In this document: in pieces, positions 15,910 to 22,936 of the stretch
Numbering within the stretch: position 1 is the first letter of the stretch
How the letters are laid out: each line of letters starts with the position of its first letter
NCBI GenBank assembly: GCA_002395525.1
Contig: DGXE01000004.1
Span: forward strand, 1 to 63,912
DNA: 63,912 nucleotides
From: Ruminococcus sp. UBA4240
GTDB taxonomy: Bacteria > Bacillota > Clostridia > Oscillospirales > Ruminococcaceae
Direction: 5' to 3'
The notes under the pieces: generated by a model
The model's database searches: none
The model's input: the letters and a program-made list of their open reading frames with translations, nothing else
Told to the model about the DNA's origin: nothing
Position numbers and translations under genes: made by a program

Positions 15910-16377
15910 CTACCTTTCAGTACACAGCCTGTTGCAGTCAAGCAGCAGCTTTATGCCGTCCCTGTCCTCGATGATGTGCTTGATGTAGCGGTCGGCATTG
16001 ACGCTCTTCACATCCGGTGTCTCCGTTACACTTGCTGCGGACACGGTGAGCACCTCACGGACACGGTCAACGATTATGCCCGCCCTGTTGCCGTCGTCAA
16101 GCTCCAAGACCACTATGCAGGTGCGCTCGTCGTAGGGTATCTCTTCCTTGCCGAAGCGTGTCCTGACACTGATTATGGGCACTACCTGCCCTCTTATGTT
16201 GATAACGCCCTTTATGTAGGCGGGCATCTTGGGCACTACCGTTATCTGCTCTATGCCGATGATCTCGTCCACGTAGCGTATCTCTATGCCGTAGACAACG
16301 TCATCAATGGTAAAAAGCAGCACCTTGCCGCCTGCAACGGCTATATCCTCGTATATCTCTTCTTCAAATGCATCCAT
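15910..16377 (-). CDS. cheW: CheW coupling protein (upstream copy)
   Basis: A 155-residue CheW domain with KVLLFTIDDVVYGIEI, then YIKGVINIRGQVVPIISVRTRF and IIVDRVREV. An AGGTGATAAC box precedes the ATG. It directly follows cheA, the usual position of the main coupler. It has an extended N-terminus of about 17 residues compared with the other CheW. Confidence 0.93.
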   Translation of the reverse strand: MDAFEEEIYEDIAVAGGKVLLFTIDDVVYGIEIRYVDEIIGIEQITVVPKMPAYIKGVINIRGQVVPIISVRTRFGKEEIPYDERTCIVVLELDDGNRAGIIVDRVREVLTVSAASVTETPDVKSVNADRYIKHIIEDRDGIKLLLDCNRLCTER

Positions 16378-16397
16378 GTTATCACCTGCTAAAGCCT

Positions 16398-18728
16398 CTA
16401 TATCTCCGAAATGATATTTGCCACGTCAAGTATGATAGTGATGGAGCCGTCACCCAGAATGGAACAGCCCGACATCCCGTACTGCTTCAGCCCGAACCCT
16501 GCCAGCAGCGGCGAGAAGGGCTTTATTACCACCTGCTGCTCGCCTATGAGCTCATCCGCCAGCAGGCACGCCTTCTTGCCGTCTGTCTCCACAAGGATGA
16601 TTATGCCGTCGAATATGCCGCAGCACTCGTCCTTCAGCTCGTAGAACTCGTTAAGGCGCACAAGGGGATAGCACTCGCCCCTGACCATGACCATCTCACG
16701 GCCGTCGGTATCGGTTAGGAGCTGCCTGGGCTGCAGCTTGAAGGACTCTGTTATGTAGGGTATTGGAATGGTGAATATGGATCTGCCCACGGATACCTCC
16801 ATGCCCTCCACGATGGACAGGGACAAGGGTATCTTCACCGTGAAGCTGGTGCCCCTGCCGAGCTGGGAGTCTATGGACACCGTGCCCCCCATCTTCTCTA
16901 TGTTCTGCTTTACCACGTCCATGCCCACTCCACGGCCGGAGAACTCCGTCACCGTCTCGTTGGTGGAAAAGCCCGGGAGCATAATGAGGTTGTATGCCTC
17001 CTTGTCGGTGTATTCGGAGCGGGGCTTTGTGAGTATGCCGTTTTTCTCCGCCTTGTCAAGGAGCTTCTGGGGATCCATTCCCTTTCCGTCATCGGACACC
17101 ACGATGACCACCTCACCGGAGGATGAGTAGGCGGAGAGCTTTATGGTGCCAACAGCGGGCTTGCCTGCGGCGATGCGCTCCTCCTCCGTGTCCTCTATGC
17201 CGTGATCCATGGAGTTTCTCACCATGTGCATAAGGGGATCACCTAAGTTGTCTATGATGGACTTGTCCACCTCCGTGTCCTCGCCCTCAAGTACCAGCTC
17301 TGCATTCTTCCCCAGCTTCACCCGCATATCACGGACGATGCGTGTCATCTTGCTGAATGCACCGGATATGGGCACCATGCGGATGCTCATGACTATGTCC
17401 TGCATCTCGGAATTGAGCTTTCTCAGCTGTCTTGCTGCCTTCTGGAAGTTGTCCAGCCGCAGCCCCTTCAGGTCGGGGTTAGCAGTGACCATAGCCTCGG
17501 CTATGACTATCTCGCCCACCATGTTTAAAAGCTCATCCAGCTTGGACAGCTTCACGGAGATGAGGGAGCTTGACTTCTTCTCCGAATGGGACTGCTGCTT
17601 TACGGCAGCATTTGCCTGGGCAGGTGTAAGCTCCTTGGCACTGCCTGCATCATCTGCGGCAGCAGCGGCAGAGGCAGGGGAGTAGATAGTGTCAACGCTC
17701 TTTACGGAGGGTGTCTCACCTATGGTGCGAAGTATGTCGTCATCGGTGCAGTCCCGTGCCTTGAAATGTACTATGAACCCGTCCTCAGCAATAAGGGCGG
17801 CACTTTGGCTGTTGTCCTCTATATCGGAGGGCTCATAAGCCAGTATCTCGCAGTATTCACGGATGTTGTTCACCACCATCAATGCCCGCAGGTTCTCCAT
17901 GCGGCAGTCAGGCTCAAAGGTGACCTTTATGGTGGTGAGTGTATTTGCGGGAACGCTCTTTACCTTTGCCACCACCGCAGCGGAGGCAACGCTTATATTA
18001 TCCTTTATGCCGTTGAGTACTGCAGTTTTGTTCTCAGGGGTGTCAAATTCAATGAGAAGTCCCTCTGAAAGGAGTATCTCCTCTGCATCCGGGTCATTGG
18101 TGATGTCGGAGGGCTCTGTGGTGATGTTAGTCACCTGTGTCTCCAGATTGCGCACCACCAGCATAGCCCGCAGAGTGGGCATAGCCGTGCCCTCCTCAAA
18201 GCGGACACGGACAGTCATCCTGCCGCTGTCGGCTGAATCATCCGGTACCTCTATCATGCCCTGGGGGTCAAATTCCCCGGAAAGGGGAAGCTCCGTCCGT
18301 GCCGATGCCGTCTTCTGCACGCCCTTTAAGGCGGCGGCATAGCGTTCTATCCTGTCTATGGCGGAGGTCATATCCGTGGGAGGGGTGTCATCGCTTATGG
18401 TGTCAAGCTCGGCTTTGAGCAGATCCGATGCATTGAACACAATGTCGAAAAGCTCCCGCTTGTCCTTGATGACGGGCTTGTCCTCACGGATGATGTAGAA
18501 CATATCCTCTACTGCATGGGCAAGGTGTGACATATTGTCAAGCCCCATCATGGCGGAGGAGCCCTTGATGGTGTGCATTATGCGGAATATCTCGTTTATC
18601 TCGTCCTCGCCGAATTCATTTTCGTTCTCTGTCTGCATGAGTATGCCGTCAAGCTGTTCAAGAAGGGAGGCAGTCTCAAAGGTATAGGTATCTGCCATGC
18701 TCTCCATGCCCTGATCGAATTTTGCCAT
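16398..18728 (-). CDS. cheA: CheA chemotaxis histidine kinase
   Basis: Sensor kinase of 776 aa that phosphorylates CheY and CheB. The HPt domain has its phosphorylated His at residue 52 in IMHTIKGSSAMMG. Two similar blocks follow at about 165-255 and 258-345 (VRFEEGTAMPTLRAMLVV and VTFEPDCRMENLRALMVV), so the CheY-binding P2 region appears duplicated. Next come the dimerisation helices (about 395-455), the ATPase domain with HGIEDTEEER, DDGKGMD and FSGRGVGMDVV, and a C-terminal CheW-like domain. ATG 18728 fits GAGGTGAG upstream. It is the first gene of the operon; no cheY, cheC or cheD lies in this window. Confidence 0.95.
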   Translation of the reverse strand: MAKFDQGMESMADTYTFETASLLEQLDGILMQTENENEFGEDEINEIFRIMHTIKGSSAMMGLDNMSHLAHAVEDMFYIIREDKPVIKDKRELFDIVFNASDLLKAELDTISDDTPPTDMTSAIDRIERYAAALKGVQKTASARTELPLSGEFDPQGMIEVPDDSADSGRMTVRVRFEEGTAMPTLRAMLVVRNLETQVTNITTEPSDITNDPDAEEILLSEGLLIEFDTPENKTAVLNGIKDNISVASAAVVAKVKSVPANTLTTIKVTFEPDCRMENLRALMVVNNIREYCEILAYEPSDIEDNSQSAALIAEDGFIVHFKARDCTDDDILRTIGETPSVKSVDTIYSPASAAAAADDAGSAKELTPAQANAAVKQQSHSEKKSSSLISVKLSKLDELLNMVGEIVIAEAMVTANPDLKGLRLDNFQKAARQLRKLNSEMQDIVMSIRMVPISGAFSKMTRIVRDMRVKLGKNAELVLEGEDTEVDKSIIDNLGDPLMHMVRNSMDHGIEDTEEERIAAGKPAVGTIKLSAYSSSGEVVIVVSDDGKGMDPQKLLDKAEKNGILTKPRSEYTDKEAYNLIMLPGFSTNETVTEFSGRGVGMDVVKQNIEKMGGTVSIDSQLGRGTSFTVKIPLSLSIVEGMEVSVGRSIFTIPIPYITESFKLQPRQLLTDTDGREMVMVRGECYPLVRLNEFYELKDECCGIFDGIIILVETDGKKACLLADELIGEQQVVIKPFSPLLAGFGLKQYGMSGCSILGDGSITIILDVANIISEI

Positions 18729-18762
18729 AGATCTCACCTCATATGAAGCTGTGGATAGTTAC

Positions 18763-18791
18763 ATTATACTATATTTATATGATTTTAACAA
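18763..18791 (-). promoter_or_regulatory. Promoter of the chemotaxis operon
   Basis: On the minus strand TTGTTA (18786-18791), 17 bp, TATAAT (18763-18768). The -35 is weak. No sigma-28-like motif was seen. Confidence 0.55.
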
Positions 18792-18833
18792 GGGTTTTTT
18801 GCAAAGTTAACAATTTTTCTACATTCATAGGGC

Positions 18834-18864
18834 AAAAAAAACGCCCGCTCCATAAAGGAACGGG
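18834..18864 (-). terminator. Terminator of the metY-cysK-rrf2 operon
   Basis: CCCGTTCC / GGAGCGGG stem (18844-18851 with 18857-18864) followed on the minus strand by eight T (18834-18841). Confidence 0.85.
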
Positions 18865-18871
18865 TGGTGCA

Positions 18872-19312
18872 TCATATGCAGAACATCAGTGCATCCGTGC
18901 TGTCTTCGTTCTTTTCTGCAAGATCCGCAAGGGTGATATTGTCTACCACGCCGGAGATGGCATCATTCAGCTTCTCCCACACCTCAAGGGTGATACAGGT
19001 CTCAGCCCTGGGGCAGGTGTTCACATCCCCCTCCAGGCAGGAGACAGGTGCAAGGCTCCCCTCAGTCAGGCGCAGGATCATGCCCACGGTGTATTCCTTC
19101 GGGGGGCGGGCAAGGGTGTAGCCGCCGTTGTTGCCCCGGACGCTGGTCACATACCCTGCCTTGGTAAGCACGGAGACTATCTGCTCCAGATACTTTATGC
19201 TTATCTCCTGCCGTGACGCAATGTCCTTAAGGGATACCTTCTGCCCGGGAGGACACGTCGCAAGGTCTACCATGAACCTGAGCGCATATCTTCCCTTTGT
19301 GGATATCTTCAT
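18872..19312 (-). CDS. Rrf2-family regulator, cysteine-metabolism type
   Basis: A 146-residue winged-helix regulator starting MKISTKGRYALRFMVDLA, the Rrf2 signature. The HTH includes VSLKDIASRQEISIKYLEQI and the wing GNNGGYTLARPP. It has three cysteines, CLEGDVNTCPRAETC (Cx7Cx5C), at the place where IscR and NsrR bind an iron-sulfur cluster; classical CymR lacks these. It is the last gene after metY and cysK, which suggests that it senses cysteine supply (through CysK, as CymR does) or an Fe-S cluster, and controls this operon. A likely operator is at 21770-21784. AGGAGG precedes the ATG. Confidence 0.9.
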   Translation of the reverse strand: MKISTKGRYALRFMVDLATCPPGQKVSLKDIASRQEISIKYLEQIVSVLTKAGYVTSVRGNNGGYTLARPPKEYTVGMILRLTEGSLAPVSCLEGDVNTCPRAETCITLEVWEKLNDAISGVVDNITLADLAEKNEDSTDALMFCI

Positions 19313-19345
19313 CCCATGTCCTCCTGAATGGTCTGTGCTGTGCCC

Positions 19346-20278
19346 TTAGTCGGTGAAAAGGGGAGTGGAGTAGTATCTGTCGCCGCTGTCGGGGAGAAGG
19401 GCTACTATTACCTTGCCCTTGTTCTCAGGGCGCTTTGCCAGCTCAGCAGCCGCATGGAGAGCCGCACCGGAGGATATGCCCACGGAAATGCCTTCCTTTC
19501 TCAGCAGCAGCTTTGCACGCTCAAAGGCATCCTCGTTTGAAACGGTGATGATCTCGTCATATATGCCGGTGTTGAGCACCTTGGGCACAAAGCCTGCGCC
19601 TATGCCCTGGATCTTGTGGGGGCCTGATGTGCCCTTGGAGAGCACAGGGGAGTTGGAGGGCTCCACAGCCACTATCTTAACATCGGGGTTCTTTTCCTTC
19701 AGGTATTCGCCTACACCTGTGAGGGTGCCGCCTGTGCCTACGCCTGCAACGAAGATGTCCACTTTGCCGTCGGTGTCGTTCCAGATCTCAGGACCTGTTG
19801 TTGCCTTATGTATTGCGGGGTTAGCTGGGTTGATGAACTGACCGGGGATAAAGCTGCCCTCTATCTCCTTTGCAAGCTCATCTGCCTTTTCAATGGCACC
19901 CTTCATGCCCTTGGAGCCGTCTGTAAGAACAAGCTCCGCACCGTATGCCTTGAGTATGTTCCTGCGCTCCACGCTCATGGTCTCAGGCATGGTGATGATG
20001 ATGCGGTAGCCCTTGGCAGCGGCTATGGAGGCAAGGCCTATGCCGGTGTTGCCGGAGGTAGGCTCGATTATGACAGAGCCCTCCTTCAGAAGACCTCTCT
20101 CCTCAGCATCCTCGATCATAGCCTTGGCGATCCTGTCCTTTACACTGCCGGCGGGGTTGAAGTATTCGAGCTTTGCAAGCAGTGTAGCGGAAAGCTCCAG
20201 CTCCTTTTCAGTGTTTACAAGCTCCACAAGGGGTGTGTTTCCTATGAGTCCCAGGGTTCCTTTGTAGATGTTTGACAT
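19346..20278 (-). CDS. cysK: Cysteine synthase A
   Basis: O-acetylserine sulfhydrylase of 310 aa, the usual length; it makes cysteine from O-acetylserine and sulfide with pyridoxal phosphate. The PLP lysine lies in NPAGSVKDRIA, the substrate loop is PTSGNTGIGLA, the phosphate-binding glycine loop is GVGTGGTLTGVG, and the late GISSGAA motif is present. The protein ends in STPLFTD. It follows metY by 42 nt; that gap holds a small perfect stem (CTGCGGC/GCCGCAG). In other Firmicutes CysK also binds CymR, and here an Rrf2 gene is next door. Confidence 0.96.
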   Translation of the reverse strand: MSNIYKGTLGLIGNTPLVELVNTEKELELSATLLAKLEYFNPAGSVKDRIAKAMIEDAEERGLLKEGSVIIEPTSGNTGIGLASIAAAKGYRIIITMPETMSVERRNILKAYGAELVLTDGSKGMKGAIEKADELAKEIEGSFIPGQFINPANPAIHKATTGPEIWNDTDGKVDIFVAGVGTGGTLTGVGEYLKEKNPDVKIVAVEPSNSPVLSKGTSGPHKIQGIGAGFVPKVLNTGIYDEIITVSNEDAFERAKLLLRKEGISVGISSGAALHAAAELAKRPENKGKVIVALLPDSGDRYYSTPLFTD

Positions 20279-20320
20279 ATTAAAGCTCCTTTCATTTCTG
20301 CGGCTGCCGCAGGATGTGTG

Positions 20321-21601
20321 TTACTTTACGGCTGCAAAACCCTTTTCAAGGTCTGCGATTATATCGTCTATGTGTTCTGTGCCAATGGAAAGGCGGATGG
20401 TGTTCTGATGTATGTCCTGCTCAGCCAGCTCCTGGTCATTCAGCTGTGAGTGAGTGGTGGATGCGGGGTGTATCACAAGGGACTTCACATCCGCTACATT
20501 TGCAAGGAGAGAGAATATCTCAAGGGCATCTATGAACTTCCATGCCTCTTCTCTGCCGCCCTTGATGTCAAAGGTGAAGATGGAGCCGCCTTTGCCCTTG
20601 AAGTACTTTTCGTACAGGGCGTGCTGGGGATGATCCGGGAGAGAGGGGTGATTTACCTTCTCCACAAGGGGATGTTTTGAAAGGAAATCCACTACCTTTG
20701 CGGTATTCTCTGCATGGCGGTCAAGGCGCAGGGAGAGGGTCTCCACGCCCTGCAGCAGCAGGAAGGCATTGAAGGGGGATATGGTAGCGCCCGTGTCACG
20801 CAGCAGGATCGCACGGATATATGTCACGAATGCGGCAGGGTCTGCGGCTGCGGTAAAGGAAACACCGTGATAGCTGGGGTTGGGGGCTGCTATGTTGGGG
20901 TATCTCTCGGGAGTCCACTGGAACTTGCCGGAGTCCACGATGACACCGCCAAGAGTGGTGCCGTGGCCGCCCAAAAACTTTGTGGCAGAGTGTACCACGA
21001 TATCAGCACCGTATTCAATGGGTCTGATGAGGTAGGGGGTGCCGAAGGTGTTGTCTATCACAAGGGGAATGCCGTGGGAATGGGCAAGTTGTGCAAGTGC
21101 CTCTATATCGGGGATGTCGCTGTTGGGGTTGCCAAGGGTCTCGATGTAGAGAGCCTTTGTCTCGGGGCGGATGGCATTCTTCACAGCGTCAAGGTCGTGT
21201 ATGTCGACGAATGTGGTCTCGATGCCGTACTGGGGAAGGGTGTGTGCAAGAAGGTTGTAGCTGCCGCCGTATATGGTCTGCTGTGCCACGATGTGCTCAC
21301 CCTGACGGGCAAGAGCCTCAATGGTGTAGGTGATGGCAGCTGCACCTGATGCAAGTGCAAGGGCTGCAACACCGCCTTCAAGGGCTGCAACACGCTTTTC
21401 AAGCACGTCCTGTGTGGAGTTGGTGAGCCTGCCGTAGATGTTGCCCGCATCCGTAAGGCCGAAGCGTGCTGCGGCGTGCTCGCTGTTGTGGAACACGTAG
21501 GAAGTTGTCTGATATATGGGCACCGCTCTTGAATCGGTGGCGGGATCGGGGCTTTCCTGACCTACATGAAGCTGCAGGGTCTCAAATCTGTAGTTGCTCA
21601 T
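20321..21601 (-). CDS. metY: O-acetylhomoserine sulfhydrylase
   Basis: PLP enzyme of 426 aa in the Cys/Met metabolism family. The length of about 430 and the start FETLQLHVGQE fit O-acetylhomoserine aminocarboxypropyltransferase, not the shorter cystathionine enzymes. The PLP lysine is in VVHSATKFLGGHGTTLGG; other family motifs are YGRLTNSTQDVLEKR and IDNTFGTPYLIRP. It makes homocysteine directly from sulfide. GGAGA precedes ATG 21601. An upstream in-frame extension passes through the leader and is rejected. It heads the operon with cysK and the Rrf2 regulator. Confidence 0.93.
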   Translation of the reverse strand: MSNYRFETLQLHVGQESPDPATDSRAVPIYQTTSYVFHNSEHAAARFGLTDAGNIYGRLTNSTQDVLEKRVAALEGGVAALALASGAAAITYTIEALARQGEHIVAQQTIYGGSYNLLAHTLPQYGIETTFVDIHDLDAVKNAIRPETKALYIETLGNPNSDIPDIEALAQLAHSHGIPLVIDNTFGTPYLIRPIEYGADIVVHSATKFLGGHGTTLGGVIVDSGKFQWTPERYPNIAAPNPSYHGVSFTAAADPAAFVTYIRAILLRDTGATISPFNAFLLLQGVETLSLRLDRHAENTAKVVDFLSKHPLVEKVNHPSLPDHPQHALYEKYFKGKGGSIFTFDIKGGREEAWKFIDALEIFSLLANVADVKSLVIHPASTTHSQLNDQELAEQDIHQNTIRLSIGTEHIDDIIADLEKGFAAVK

Positions 21602-21688
21602 AGCTGTTTCTCCTTTATATGTAATGTATGTTGATGAAATGCGCCTTGTGAGGCGGTCTGTTTCAGGCACTGTATTCTCAGTGCTGTA

Positions 21689-21757
21689 CTACATACATCG
21701 TGACATTCGCCCGCAGCGAAAGTTCATACGAAGGAGTCTGTTGAATATACGGGTCAT
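21689..21757 (-). CDS. Candidate cysteine leader peptide upstream of metY
   Basis: A 22-residue open frame in the 5' leader of metY, starting MTRIFNRLLRM and ending CGRMSRCM then TAG. GAGGGA lies 6 nt before the ATG. It contains two cysteines, four methionines and six arginines, and ends about 87 nt before metY. The position, between a consensus promoter and a sulfur-assimilation operon, suits a translated leader that senses Cys-tRNA or Met-tRNA supply. I see no clear terminator and anti-terminator pair, so the mechanism is open. Confidence 0.5.
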   Translation of the reverse strand: MTRIFNRLLRMNFRCGRMSRCM

Positions 21758-21769
21758 TTGTTGTCCCTC

Positions 21770-21784
21770 ATTTCCTATCGGAAT
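21770..21784 (-). promoter_or_regulatory. Candidate Rrf2 operator
   Basis: The near-palindrome ATTTCCTATCGGAAT sits just downstream of the -10 box, where a bound repressor would block transcription. The TTCC-N4-GGAA arrangement resembles boxes of Rrf2/CymR regulators in low-GC Gram-positives, and an Rrf2 gene is in the operon. Confidence 0.6.
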
Positions 21785-21790
21785 GATATG

Positions 21791-21819
21791 ATTATAACAG
21801 ATAAATCCTACTATGTCAA
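21791..21819 (-). promoter_or_regulatory. Promoter of the metY-cysK-rrf2 operon
   Basis: TTGACA (21814-21819), 17 bp, TATAAT (21791-21796) on the minus strand, giving a leader of about 185 nt before metY. Confidence 0.85.
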
Positions 21820-21972
21820 TAGGAAAACAAGAAAAACTACAGATTTGTATTATATGTCAAATCAATAACTTCATATGGCGGGTGTGATGTGCAATATCCA
21901 CAATATGCCGTGCTCCCGATAGCGCATGAAGGACAGCAGACTGATCTGTGCATCTGAACCGCCCTTCATGCA

Positions 21973-22734
21973 TTACATCATATTGTTCTTTTCCCTCCAC
22001 TGTTTGGGGGAGAGCCCTGTCATCTGCTTGAACTGGCGGGAGAAGTGCACGGGGTTTTTGTATCCGCATTCGTAGGCTATCTCTTCTATGCCCATGTCCG
22101 TGTATTCAAGGTAGTGCTTTGCCTGTTCCGTGCGGCTGTTGATGAGATCCGCATTGCAGGTTACACCGAATGCGCTCTTGTACAGTGTATAGAGATAGGA
22201 TTCGCTGACACAGGCTATCTTTGCCATTTCTTCCACCGACCAGTCCCTCTGGGGCTCAGCGTAGATGCTGCCTCTCAGCTCAAGCAGCTGCCGGAAATGG
22301 GGTATGCCCTTGGTGCGTTCAAAGTATACCCATGAGATGTCGCTGATAAGGGTGTCGATTATCATCTTCTGTGTCATGGGATCCCCGCCCCGGAAATAGC
22401 AGTCCCCCAGCAGCTTGAAATACATTCCCGCATCAATGGAATCGCCTATTTCCAGCGGGATGTTGAATATCCCCGGGGGGGCTATCAGCTCATTTGTTTC
22501 AAATGACACCCAGTCGTTTATATATTCATTCCCGGAGGCACCGTAGCACACAGGGGCGCCCGGCGAGTAGAGGATGAATGTCCCCGGGGCAGTGGTGCGT
22601 GGGTCGGTGTAGATATTAAAGCGGGCGGCGGTGCTGATATAGAGCATCAGATAGTGATCCAGACCCTCCGGGTGATTGAATATGAAGCTCCCGTCATGTC
22701 TGCACTTGCAGCTCATTCTTCTTATGGAAAACAT
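21973..22734 (-). CDS. AraC-family transcriptional regulator
   Basis: A 253-residue regulator. The N-terminal half has a cupin-like sensor region (FNHPEGLDHYLMLYI, then FILYSPGAPVCYG). The C-terminal hundred residues hold the two AraC helix-turn-helix motifs: MAKIACVSESYLYTLYKSAFG and, after it, IEEIAYECGYKNPVHFSRQF followed by GLSPKQWR. Such proteins often control sugar use; the target is not evident because the divergent neighbour is the DNA-repair gene addB. AAAGGA precedes ATG 22734. A perfect 9-bp inverted repeat (21924-21932 with 21963-21971) just after the stop may end the transcript, though it has no T-tract. Confidence 0.9.
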   Translation of the reverse strand: MFSIRRMSCKCRHDGSFIFNHPEGLDHYLMLYISTAARFNIYTDPRTTAPGTFILYSPGAPVCYGASGNEYINDWVSFETNELIAPPGIFNIPLEIGDSIDAGMYFKLLGDCYFRGGDPMTQKMIIDTLISDISWVYFERTKGIPHFRQLLELRGSIYAEPQRDWSVEEMAKIACVSESYLYTLYKSAFGVTCNADLINSRTEQAKHYLEYTDMGIEEIAYECGYKNPVHFSRQFKQMTGLSPKQWREKNNMM

Positions 22735-22803
22735 AGTATTTCCTTTCAAGGCGATCCTTATGATAACGAGTATCAAACACATCCTGTTGATGTCAGTGCA
22801 ACC

Positions 22804-22832
22804 AGTATACCATTTTCAGGCGAAAATGTCAA
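22804..22832 (-). promoter_or_regulatory. Promoter of the AraC gene
   Basis: TTGACA (22827-22832), 17 bp, TATACT (22804-22809) on the minus strand. Confidence 0.75.
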
Positions 22833-22860
22833 GGAACATGGGGTGCTTTGCATATTTCAC

Positions 22861-22889
22861 TTGCAATCCCCGCATAAAAGTGGTATAAT
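22861..22889 (+). promoter_or_regulatory. Promoter of addBA
   Basis: TTGCAA (22861-22866), 17 bp, TATAAT (22884-22889), about 48 bp before the addB start. It is back to back with the AraC promoter. Confidence 0.75.
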
Positions 22890-22936
22890 GGCACCATGGA
22901 ATAAACTGTGATCCCACTGCTTACAAGGAGTATCAT

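Noticed and set aside
17209..18342. Long plus-strand ORFs opposite cheA, and similar long antisense ORFs opposite addAB and the ABC genes
   Set aside because: They are mirror frames of strongly conserved genes, have no ribosome binding sites and show no domain signal.
21602..21790. SAM or T-box riboswitch upstream of metY
   Set aside because: No T-box sequence, specifier stem or S-box core is visible; a short leader ORF and a protein operator explain the leader better.
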